Shown here piece by piece: positions 24,801-35,526 of a stretch of 64,000 nt of DNA. The position numbers were made by a program, and so were the translations under genes. Location of the stretch: NCBI GenBank assembly GCA_013400155.1, contig VXBM01001575.1, positions 58,950 to 122,949 of the forward strand, in the 5' to 3' direction. This stretch comes from Helopsaltes ochotensis. Lineage: Eukaryota > Chordata > Aves > Passeriformes > Locustellidae. The notes under the pieces were generated by a model. The model saw nothing but the letters and a program-made list of their open reading frames with translations. It searched no databases and was not told where the DNA came from. Every line of letters begins with the position of its first letter. The stretch's first letter is position 1.

Positions 24801-27800
24801 AGACTCTGGAGAGAAAGCAACCTTGAGATTTCTCTGCCTTGCAAGCCCTCTCCTACTGCCTGCTGGTGGGGACAGTCATTTTACTTAGTGCCAATGAGGA
24901 GTGTCTGCTTTTACTCTTAGACTTTGGAATTTCTTTTTCACATCGAGTGAAATGTTAGAAGAAAAAAGATTCACACCAAAAGCATCAATGCAGAATATTT
25001 TTATGTTGTGATGATGGTACATTTTATGTTGTAAAGGATGTGATTGTTAGTTCTGACAAACAGTCACACCCGTTCTTTCAAGTTAAAGATTTAGGAGAAC
25101 ATGCTGGACTATGACAGTAGAAAGACTTGAAAGTATTTACTGTGTTTTGCCTTCTTTTTGATGGAAATACTAAGCAAAATCACCATTACATTTCAATCAC
25201 CTATCTGATTATTTTTATCCCTAGCAAAAATCTGAATGTTACTCATTTTCACCCGCCAAAATTAGAAAAATATGTTGGTAATCTTAAACACCACGAGCCC
25301 AAGTTTTATTTTCCTTTTAATAAAATTAGTAAAGATAAGTCTTTCAATGCTTGAAGAAAAAATGTTAGCATCATATACACTTTTTCAAAATACAGCTAAA
25401 AGATTATTCTTTTCAAAAATACATTTTTCAGAGACCAGGTTGTGAATGCTTCTGTAATTTATCAGATTATTGTGATCAGGATTTTAACAGAAAAAAGCTT
25501 GTAAAATTAACTCTAGGGGATTCCAGTTGACAGTATGCAATAAAACATTTTTCTTAGATGTCACAGTTCAGTCTACTACATGGTCCATTGTTACAGAAAA
25601 TTATCCTTATCTGTTCAAGTGAGCCCAAAAATTTTATTTTTTTATTGAACATTGCAACTATTCTTCCATTAAGATATTAGAATGTAAAAGCAGTACTCAG
25701 TTGTGCATTTCTTGATTTCTTTTAGAAATTTTTACGTACTCAGAATATAAGATTGGTCTGAATCATTCTCATTTTCTTTTGTCACAAAAGTGATAAACAT
25801 CAGTGTCAGCAATGAAAATCCTTTCCTTTGCACTGTCTGCTACAGTTAAATGTTGATCAAAAATCTACAAAAAATATTTTTAAAATCCAAAAAATTGGAA
25901 TATGGCAAAGAATAGAAGGAAAAGATACATGAAAAGAATCAATAATGTTTTGCTCAGCCATCATCCACAACATTTACTCTGAGACAGAAATGAGATGAAA
26001 TTGAAACTCAGAACAAACTGGATAGAGAAATCTCTCCAGCTATAAAATAAGAAAAGTCTTCTGGAGAAAGAAGAACTAGAGAAAAAAATATAACAGATGT
26101 CTATGAATCAAGGGGCTATTAGCCAAAGAGAGGAATTAAAATGATTAGTCTGTTGTCACTAGCAGGATACAATTTGATACAATCTACTGCAGTCCATAGG
26201 AAGAGCATAGATGATTGAACAAAAGGAAAAAAAAAAAAAAAAGAAAAAGCCATAATTAGTACTTCATTGTTCTGCTCAATTGTAGCATCTTTCAAATTAA
26301 GTTGGTGTTTGAAATATGCAGATTACTAAATTCAAAGATGCTTGCTTGACATAAAGTAGGGTTTAGAACTGAAGAAAGTATACTGCAATCTTGTAATTTA
26401 TCTGCTATTCTATCATGTTACACAAATTTAAATACAAGAGAATTTGCTTAAAATTTATAATAATTCATTGTGTTGTGAGTTTATCATTTAGATGTAGTGA
26501 ATTTCTTTTTCCTTCTTTGTTTCAAAGCTGTGGTCAGGGAACTCAAATAGCAATTACTCATTTTGCTTATCCTTTAAATGACCTTTTTATTTTCCCAAGA
26601 AGTTTTACAGAAACATTACATACATTTGTCACAGGACCTTGAAAGTGTAGTTAAAAAAACTAGGAGTAGGTTCTTTCTTTACTAAGTTTGAAGCATATAA
26701 TTCCTGTTATCAGGAAGATTATAGAATATTCTTAATGATGACTAAGAAATCAAGCCACTTTTCAAAACATGAAGTCTTAGTTTTAAAAAAAGATTCCATC
26801 AAGATTTAATCTTTCTCTAACAATTTTAATATGATAGAAATAACTAAGAACTGGAGACTTTTTCGATATTACTTAAGCCTATGAAAAAATTCCCATCTGC
26901 TTTAACAAGTACAGAATTGACCTCTGAGTTTCCTTGCAAAGGAGTTTTGATATACAAATACAAAATATTTTTTCTGCCAAATGATTTGAAATTTCCAGCC
27001 CTCTCTCTGTGTGCTCACTGCCAGGAAGCTGAGGGAAGCTTGGGCAGTTCCATAGATTTGAAGTAAGATGAGGTAGCTCCAACCAATCACATCATCCAGA
27101 TTCCAAATACTACTTGACAAAATCTCCCAACCATTTGAAGGAGGCATTCAAATGCACTGTTTGCTCCTTACAAACATAAACTGTCGCATTTCAGGAAGAT
27201 AGATTAAGGTAAGCAAAAATTTAGAAAGTCTTTCCAATTAAGTAAAATCCCTTTAGTCCTCAGAGAACTAGGGATGAACAATGACAGTTGTGTAGCATAT
27301 CTCTTAAAGAGTAATTAAGTGCAACAAAATTAAAATGATATCCTTAGTAAGATGGATCACTGGGGAAGTTGAACTGTTGCCTTTTCCTGTAAATCACACT
27401 CATTACAATTACAGTCCAAAACTCACTTGGGGTTTTAAACCATTGGTATTTAAAAACAATTATGTTAATTTAGGTATGTAAATCAGTCTAATTACTCTAG
27501 CTTCCTATAGTTTTCCACATAATCAATGTGTTCTGTATCTTCCTGATGAGGTCAAGACTAGAATTTTTATTTTAAGGCAGGGGTTTGTGTCTGTTAGAAG
27601 GGTTCAAATACCTTTTACTTAAAGGACTACTGTTATTTTCTTACAGCTCATACCGTAAAAGTATATGTGTGATTTCGCCCAATTATTGGAGTAAACTTGT
27701 ACATAATTTACCTTAACATTGCTTCAAAAATATACTGATTATTGATTTAACTTTTTTCCATTAAAATATTGTGTAAATTAAGATTTTCCTTGACTATAAA

Positions 27801-28228
27801 AATTGATCTATTGAAGTGCTGTTATATAATAATGTGACTCACATTTTAGACCCACACAATATGTATCTTTAGTGTTCACATACACTGTGTTCATTCCAGA
27901 CATTGACTTTTGGTAATGTTTGATATATATACTTCAACACATTTTTCTCTCCTACAGGCTCTGAAAGGGAACTCTCAGTCCAAACTGTTAAACATTTAGA
28001 CTGAGATGTTTTTAGTGACGTCCACTAGAAAACAAAACAAAAAAAACCCCACAAAACAAATAACCAAAATCAAAACCCTTATGAACACTGGTGACATTTC
28101 CTGTAGTTTTATTGTTTTAAGAAACATTTAAAATTTATTCATCACTTTAAGCAGGTTATATGTGATATCACTGTTAGAATTTCTTCTGTGGGTTTATATA
28201 TTTATAAATAACACTTCTTGTTTTTCAG
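21893..28228. other. Repeat-poor AT-rich stretch
   Basis: About 6.3 kb with no mobile element I recognise. A-rich tracts lie at 21982-22005 and 26223-26242, and a 20-bp palindrome at 23762-23781. Two subregions have mixed, non-repetitive sequence with homeodomain-type TAATTA cores and no simple repeats: about 22640-23110 (with ATTAATTAAGTTGCAATC near 22742) and about 24540-24960. That is the look of conserved non-coding sequence, but conservation cannot be judged from one genome. No convincing gene. Confidence 0.4.
23762..23781. repeat. 20-bp perfect AT-rich palindrome beside a TA run
   Basis: The sequence is its own reverse complement, centred on GTATATAC at 23768-23775, and runs into a TA microsatellite ending near 23790. 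Confidence 0.8.
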
Positions 28229-28343
28229 ATTGCCTGAAACTTTCTGTTCCTTGGTGATATTGTGTTCCACACAAAGAACACCAACACATTTAACAGATTG
28301 CTCAGATATGTTTTCCAGTTTGGGTATCTGATCACCCAAAAAG
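28229..28343 (+). other. Weak candidate exon, 115 bp
   Basis: The acceptor-like CTTGTTTTTCAG ends at 28228 and the donor-like AAAAAG|GTAATT begins at 28344. No long frame is open across it. Sites of this quality occur by chance in AT-rich DNA, so this is only a pointer for RNA evidence. Confidence 0.12.
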
Positions 28344-29890
28344 GTAATTTTACATCAAGGATATAATTTTGTTTTTACCAGTGAATCTCAACATTAATGT
28401 TACCCTAAGTCTAAGCATCAAAAAAATTCAGAAAGAAACAAAGGGACCTTCATATGACTTCGTCATCTTTTGAAGTTTTGCAGCTAAATCATCTAGAGAA
28501 TTCTTCAGGAGTAGGCATTTCACAGATGAAAAGGGTGGATGAGCTTTGTTCTTCACACTGGTTATGACACTTGATAAAGGGAAGAGCAGAAGGGCATTCT
28601 CTCTGTGTTCTCAGCAATGATCTTTCACCCATGTCTGGTGACCAGATGTAGGGGAATTAGGGAACAGAAGGACTAAAGAGAAAGTTGGCAATACGGAAAG
28701 CTGAAAGCTGAAAATGAATGTGAAGAGAACAATTACACAAGCCAGGTAATGCAAGGAAACAGAAGAGAGGAAATGGGTGGGAGGGAAGAGAGGGATATTG
28801 GGGAATCAATAAGAAGCAATGATGGATGAATCAGAAGGACCAGAACCTAAAATGAGTATTTGATAAATGTAGAGCGGAAAAGAGACAAAAATCAAAGGTA
28901 AAGGGGATAAGGTTCAAAATGAGAAAGAACTGGGGCTAATTACTGTTTAGAAGGGAAGAGGGTAGCTATGAATTACAGCAATAGAGGTAAAAAAAAAAAA
29001 CCTTAGGAAAATTTGTTTGTATACTTGTGGTTTTGAACAAAAGCTTGAAATCCATAATGTTGGACAGAATACTTAATTTATCAAGCACTGTCCCTAAAAG
29101 ATAAACTCATAAAGGGAAACAATTTTGAATCCTTTATTGAGCACAATTTAACACTGATTTGCTTTTGTACCTAAAACACCTGTCAATCCCAGAGCAATTT
29201 TCCTTTGTTCTATATTCAACTCTTCTCCCATATATTTATAGAGAAAAAAAATGTATCTTTTGCGAGATTGCAGTGTGCTGGTCTAAGCAAATCAAGCATT
29301 TTCAATCATTTTCCATAAACAGAATTTTTACATTCCCTTAAACGTTCTCTATGCCTCTTCTGTCTCAGATTTGTCTATCTTGAAAATAGACTATTCTGAG
29401 GCCTATGTTATGTGCAAAAAACTTACTAGTTCCTTGAAGAAAGGTATGTGTACCTATATACCGATACACATCCTGATGTGCATCTATAAAGAACTAACAC
29501 CTATATTCTCTGGCATCTTGCCTGCCTTATTTCCAGATGCCATATGTCTCTGTCTCTGTGCACTACCGTACAGTTTTACTGTAGTGCTCCCTGCACACTG
29601 CACTAAATTTGATAAGAAATGATTGTGAAGTAAGAAATATGTGATCATGCACTTGACAAATAAGGCACTGCACTAGTGAGTCACATTTCCTTCACTTTAA
29701 TTACCATTGTTTAGTTGTTGAGTATTTTTTAATTCCAAAGAACATGTTCGGTTTTTTTTTTTAATGTACATTTTGTGTCCATATCCCCTATATAAATTCA
29801 GGCCTGCTATTTTTATTCCTCCTCAAATTCTCTAATAATAACCCTGGAATTAAAATCTAAAACTAAGATGTGATGGCTTATGTTTTTTAC
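28344..29890. other. Intergenic DNA, purine-rich in part
   Basis: The stretch 28600-29000 is noticeably purine-rich on the plus strand. No gene or mobile element recognised before the CR1 at 29891. Confidence 0.45.
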
Positions 29891-30134
29891 AGGACAAGAG
29901 GAGATACCCTCAAGCTGTGCCAGGGGAGGTCCAGACTCCACATCAGGAGAAGTAGAAAGCGTTGTCCAACATTGGAAGAGAGGTTGTGGAGTCAACATCC
30001 CTGGATGTACTAAATAAACAATATGGAAGTGGCATTCAGTGTTCTGGTCTGGTAGACAAGTCAGTATTCAATCAAAGGTTGGACTTAATGATCCTGGAGG
30101 TCTTTTCCAACCTTGATGATTCTATGATCCTATG
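29891..30134 (+). mobile_element. CR1 LINE 3' end, different subfamily
   Basis: A sense CR1 3' end with the block 'CAAGCTGTGCCAGGGGAGG' and the tail 'GGTCTTTTCCAACCTTGATG' followed by octamers GATTCTAT GATCCTAT. The 5' wording differs from the copies at 551 and 61629 and resembles the fragment at 35441, which suggests another CR1 subfamily. Confidence 0.88.
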
Positions 30135-31366
30135 TTGTGGGTGCAAAAAATAAGCTTAAAAACATTACCATGAAAGTTAACCAAATCCCATGTTTATTTT
30201 GGATAACAGCATGGAGAAACCAAGCTCTGTTTAATGTACTTCTAATGTACGGCTTTCATGGCCATACTCAATACCACATTAATGGTTTGGCGTTCACATA
30301 TAATACTAGTGAAAAAAACCCTACAATCTCAAGAAAAAACTTTACATTGGTATTCCTGTTAGATAATGTAGTCTGTTTCCAAAGTTTCCAACATGCATTC
30401 AGTTCTAGATAGTAAACACTCTTTCAAATGGAGGTTCTGTATATTTCCTGGCTTACTAGCAAAACTTAGAATAGTAAATCTGTAATCAAATATGTGAGGT
30501 GTAACATAGAGGTATCAGAGAGCATCATCTGCAAAGTTCAGAGATTCTGGGCTTTCTGCAAATACGTCTTGACTAAATTATATAGTTTGTGCCTCAAAAT
30601 ATAAACTCCTTTGCTGTGCCCTCCTCACTGAGCATTTATGACACATTTTTTAAGTTCCATATTCATTTTAAAACCTGTAGTCTTTTATCATGGAAAAACA
30701 TTATTAAGAGTGACGTTAAAATAATGTTTGAAAATTTCATATCCCCCCTTCAGAATCATGTACATATGAGATTTAGAATAATTTGATTCCGATATTCATA
30801 AGAAACGTAATTTTAACAAACTGTCATTAAAGAGAACGTGCTCTTGTGTGTGATTTCTAGTCTTCAAACAGATGTACAAACACCTTTATTTAGACTTTGA
30901 ATAAGACAATTACTTCTCTGAAGAAATGCAAGTCCAATAGGTTTTGTGTAACTGCAACATATTAAAGATGCCAATCAGAAAGTTTCCATTACTCAGAAAA
31001 CTGGTAAAACATTCATTCCGTGAATTGAAATTTTCTAGTTTATTTCTCACAGGTTCCATCAAGCTAATCAAATTACCTTAAGTTATCCCTGAATAATTGC
31101 AATTTAATATGTAGCTTTAAAAAAAACAAACAAACCAATTTTTAAAATTGTATAGCCACTTCATGTTAGCCTATATTAATTCTTTGATTATTTAAGACTT
31201 TTCAGAATAAAAAAGCTAAAGAAATCAGTTTACCTCTATGTAAAGGTGGTAAGACTAGAACTGATGCGATTCTAGATTTCCTATTGAAAAGACAAAAGTT
31301 CTAATAAAGGGAGATAACATAAAAATTGCACATAATTGCCTTGCAAAGATTTTTTAAAGCAACGGA
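30135..31366. other. Intergenic AT-rich DNA
   Basis: No recognised mobile element. The frame at 30137-30412 (91 codons) has no recognisable features. Confidence 0.45.
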
Positions 31367-31520
31367 TATGATGTCCCATCCCTGGAAGTGTTCAAGGCCG
31401 GGTTGGAGGGGCTCTGAGCACCCTGCTCTCATGGAAGGTGTCCCTGCCCACGCAGGGGAGTTGGAAGGAGATGATCTTTATGGTCCCTTTCAACCCAGGC
31501 CATTCTATGGTTCTGTGATT
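31367..31520 (+). mobile_element. CR1 LINE 3' end, short
   Basis: A sense CR1 tail of about 150 bp with 'CATCCCTGGAAGTGTTCAAG' and terminal octamers ATTCTATGGTTCTGTGA. 5'-truncated. Confidence 0.92.
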
Positions 31521-33354
31521 TAAATACATTTATGTTAAATATATGCAGTATATTCAAGAGACATAATATTGACACCAACTTGATTACAGGATTAAAACCT
31601 TTGAGCTAAAATAAACAAAGAATGTTAAATTATTTTTAGTCTGGATGAAAGAAGCATTGTAGCAAACAGTGAGGATTTACAGTCAAAACTGGACAGTTGT
31701 TGGGTCACAGAAATAACATGTTTCTGTGTTATTTACCTTATGTTAATGAGATAAAAGTACTAAAAAATTCGAAGGTTTCAAATCAAAATATAGAAAATTA
31801 AATATTTTTATGTTATTTAACAAAAACAATCAGATCATACGTTAAAATGTAATGACTTTTAAGTAGTTTTAGTAGAAAAAAATATGAAATACAACTGTTA
31901 TCCATTATGTTTTGTTTTAATGTAATATTGAAAATAAATGTGATGCATTGCGTTAACTATCCTCACTTTTTGTATTTAAATATTACTGATCTGAAGCAAA
32001 GACAGTGTTATTGGGAAAAGCAGGTTTTCTTGTTTCAGAAATGGATCTCTTAAGATGTACATAAAGACTGTTTTCCATTTTGATGTTGTATCTCAAATTG
32101 TCTGAACAAAAATGGGGTCATTGCAGAATAATAACAATAGTGAAAGTGGTGTTTCTTCAACATCAGTTTGATATCTACAAGATTCTGATTCAGAAATATC
32201 TTCTTAGAAATATAAATTAGGGAATATAAGTATTAATGTTTAAAATTACAAATAAAAATAGAACTCTGAAAATGTAACTTTTTCATTGTGGAGCATGATA
32301 TAAAATAGCAATATGTTAAGTTATGGAAAAAATAGATTACCCAAGTATTTACAATTAAATTCTTTTTCTGTAAATAGTTAACAGGGGTCAGATTCAATTA
32401 TTCTAAATGCGCGTTGTACTTCTGCACATTTATAATTTTTTATAGTGAACAAGAAATAGGTATTTATGAAAATTTCCATGATAAAAAGAGATATTATGCA
32501 AATGTAGTAGAACAGCTGCAACAGATTGCACTAGGACAAAGTGCAGATTATCTTTTACTTCTGTTCTTTTTCTTTTAAGTTTTATGTTAAATCTTGAACT
32601 CAGACAAAGAAGGACCCAGTAAGCCAGAAGAAATGACAATGCTAAGAGTTATAGTCCACTGAGAAATTTCTAGAAAATGGAGCACTGTAAAGCATGAGCT
32701 CTGCACTGTCACCTGATTTTGTTCTTTTAACACAAGTTTTCTCCTGGAAACTGTTGGCATGGCTGGATGGAGCTGTACTGCCGAGTGTGTGGTTTGCCCT
32801 ATGGCTAAATGCTTACACATACTTGTGAGACACAAAGCCTCGCAAATAAATCTGCACTGTTTTTCAGTAAACAATTCATAATGATTCCAAACTCTTTGTC
32901 ATTGTGTGTATCCTCAGAAGACTTATAACCAAGAGATTTAGGACCCTGTTGATACTCATTGGTGGAATAGATTGCAAGAGCTTCAAAAATGCTCTGTCTG
33001 GTGGGTAAAAGCACACCTCAATATTGATTTATAAAATTGTAAAAACTGCACAGTGACAAATAACGTGAGTTTAAAGAAGTTCCACATGGATTAATCTAAT
33101 GAACCTGAAGCAGTAAATATCAGAGTTCTTTTTAATTCATTTTAGATTTTAAAGAGTAAAGTTCTAACTGGTTTTGAATTGTTGATTTATATTTTCATAG
33201 ATCTTTAAAAGAATTTTCCAAGCAGTGAAAAATCTCATACAACACACCACAGGAATTTTTTCTTTCAATATTCATGCAAGCAAAAATTCCAAAATCTTCA
33301 GTGAGCTTGGAGTAAGTTGGGTGTAAGGAAAACTAAAATAACTAGACACAAAAG
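31521..33354. other. Intergenic AT-rich DNA
   Basis: No gene or mobile element recognised. The stretch 32600-33010 is less AT-rich and holds minus-strand frames of 69-95 codons without recognisable features. Confidence 0.45.
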
Positions 33355-33520
33355 CAGTTTTGGGGTTTATTTTGACATAATTGTGTCATGGCTCAGGTTT
33401 TACTGATATTCCTTTTTACTATTAACCACAAGGAAGCAAAAAAAACACAGCAATGCTTTGTAGTAGTTGTCTATAAAAGCAAAACAAAGAAAAATTCAGT
33501 TACTGACTCTGGCCACAAAA
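33355..33520 (+). repeat. 166-bp duplication, copy 1
   Basis: Matches 34277-34442 without gaps over 166 bases. There are four differences, at 33383, 33411, 33451 and 33477, so identity is 97.6 percent. This copy overlaps flanking 11-bp direct repeats CACAAAAGCAG at 33347-33357 and 33514-33524, as if it had been inserted at a single CACAAAAGCAG site. The other copy has no such flanks. It is not CR1 or LTR as far as I can tell. Confidence 0.95.
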
Positions 33521-34276
33521 GCAGAAAAGAGATTTTTATACTTTGAACTCTTATCGTCAGTATGTAAAATACAATTTTCTTTTAGACTTCCATAATTTAT
33601 AACTGTAATGGGAGCACAGTTCATCCCTCTTATGTTTCAGAAGTGTTTGGTGGTGGTGTTACAATTATAGTGAAATCTTGCTACTATTCAGCAAAGATAA
33701 GGGAAACACAGTGAAAGGAAACTTCCATCTTCCAGTCTTGTAAAAGTAAATAAAGGCAGAGCCAGTTCACAATTTCAATTGAGAATCAGAATTTGTCTGG
33801 TCCTTTATATTGCATGTATGACTTTTCTAATCAAAGTTAGTCACTGCAGTGCAAAATGAAATAAGTGGAATTAATTCAACTTTTTTATCCTAAGAATCAG
33901 GAAAATGTCTCTTGAACAGGTTGACTTACAACTATAAATTGCTTTAAATAATGTTGTCTCTGCATGGTTCAAGCAACAGGATCCTTCTCCAGGAATCCAG
34001 AAAAGTTTTGATTTGAGATGCTCTATCATCAGAGAAGATGTGGGTCAAAAGCCATATAGTAATTTGTATTTCTGTTTCCAGAATCAGTGGTTCCCTGTGC
34101 TGTAGTTGTTGATAAGCAGAGGTTCAGAACAAGGCTCTGTAATTGTAAGTCTTTGATAGTGTTTTCACTAGAAGTATTGTGGTTAAATTTCTATGTTTAG
34201 AACTTCCTTGATCACTACTGTTTTTTTCCAGTGGCCTCTCATTTCCATGCATTTAGCAATCTTGTTAAATTGCACT
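33521..34276. other. Unique DNA between the two 166-bp copies
   Basis: 756 bases with no recognised element. Neither copy extends into it. Confidence 0.55.
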
Positions 34277-34442
34277 CAGTTTTGGGGTTTATTTTGACAT
34301 AATTATGTCATGGCTCAGGTTTTACTGATATTGCTTTTTACTATTAACCACAAGGAAGCAAAAAAAACACAGGAATGCTTTGTAGTAGTTGTCTATAATA
34401 GCAAAACAAAGAAAAATTCAGTTACTGACTCTGGCCACAAAA
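34277..34442 (+). repeat. 166-bp duplication, copy 2 (probable source copy)
   Basis: Same orientation as copy 1 and 922 bases downstream. It contains the perfect 16-bp palindrome TGACATAATTATGTCA at 34295-34310, which has one mismatch in copy 1. Flanking bases (TTGCACT on the left, TTCCATG on the right) give no target duplication, so this looks like the older resident copy. Confidence 0.95.
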
Positions 34443-34749
34443 TTCCATGTGAGAAAGTAGCCCCATTTCTTTACATCTTTTACACCTAGCTTAAATTCCT
34501 GTGTCTGTTTAAGTCAATGGTGAAGCCAATATGGATGTTTTTACAAGGCCCATAATTTCAATTTTGCTTTCAATTTTTAATAAAAACACTTATATTAATT
34601 ATTTTCAGTTGTCTTGACTTTCAAATATGTGATACTTAGAACTGGTTTCCACAAGATAAGGAAAACCCAAGATTTTAGTAAAATATTAGTAGAAGAACTG
34701 TAAAAAGTAACCTATATTCTTATTAACAGGGTTTTAATGGCAAACACTC
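34443..34749. other. Intergenic AT-rich DNA
   Basis: No recognised feature. Confidence 0.5.
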
Positions 34750-34934
34750 AGAGTGGTGAGGCCCGGACACAGATTGCCCAGAAAATCTGAGGATGTCCCA
34801 TTCCTGGAAGTGTTCAAGGCCAGGTTGGATTGGGCCCTGAGCAACCTGGTCTTGTGAAAAGTCCATGGCAGGGGGCTTGGAACTGAATGATCTTTAAGGT
34901 CTTTTTCAACCCAAGACATCCTACGATTCTCTGA
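34750..34934 (+). mobile_element. CR1 LINE 3' end
   Basis: A sense CR1 tail with 'GAGTGGTGAGGCCCGGACAC', 'TGGAAGTGTTCAAGGCCAGG' and weakly preserved terminal octamers (ATCCTACGATTCTCTG). 5'-truncated. Confidence 0.9.
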
Positions 34935-35440
34935 AACACAGCTGTTGTCTATTGATCAAGTCTGGCAAGGCAACAGAGTACAGATCACATGAATGTCCAT
35001 TTGTTCCTATATTCTGACATTCTGAAAATAGTATATATTTTTGAATATAAGTTGTGGCTCTTAATGTGAAAAAAAAAATCTCCACTGCTTTTATTTGTAC
35101 AATCAAAGAGAAGCTTGAATGGATTAATTTAGTTGTGATGTAATTTCTTAGATTTTAGAATCCATTCTATGAGATACATGGAGGTATCATTAAAGGAAAC
35201 CCATAAGAATTTCAGTAGAAAAAACAACAAAACACACTGAAAACCAGTGCAATAAGCTATTCACAAATAAATGAAAGTAAGACTAATTAGAATTATTCTT
35301 CCGTCACATAAAATGTTCAGTAAATAACAAAATCGTTCACACCTTATAACATAATCTGAACTGAACCAATGATTACAGGTGATCCTTAGTTATTGTGGTT
35401 GTTGCCAGGTGGGCATTAGTTGCTTCTTCCAAATAACAAA
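34935..35440. other. Intergenic AT-rich DNA
   Basis: No recognised feature. Confidence 0.5.
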
Positions 35441-35526
35441 CAACAAGAGGAAACACCCTCAAGTTGCACTGGGGAGGTTTAGATTGGGTATTAGGAATGA
35501 TTTCTGCATGAAAGGGTTGTCAAAAG
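35441..35526 (+). mobile_element. Internal CR1 LINE fragment
   Basis: About 86 bases of sense CR1 ('CAAGAGGAAACACCCTCAAG', 'GGGGAGGTTTAGATTGGGTA', ending AAAGGGTTGTCAAAA). It lacks the 3' tail and terminal octamers, so it is a broken remnant. Its wording resembles the 29891-30134 copy. Confidence 0.75.
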
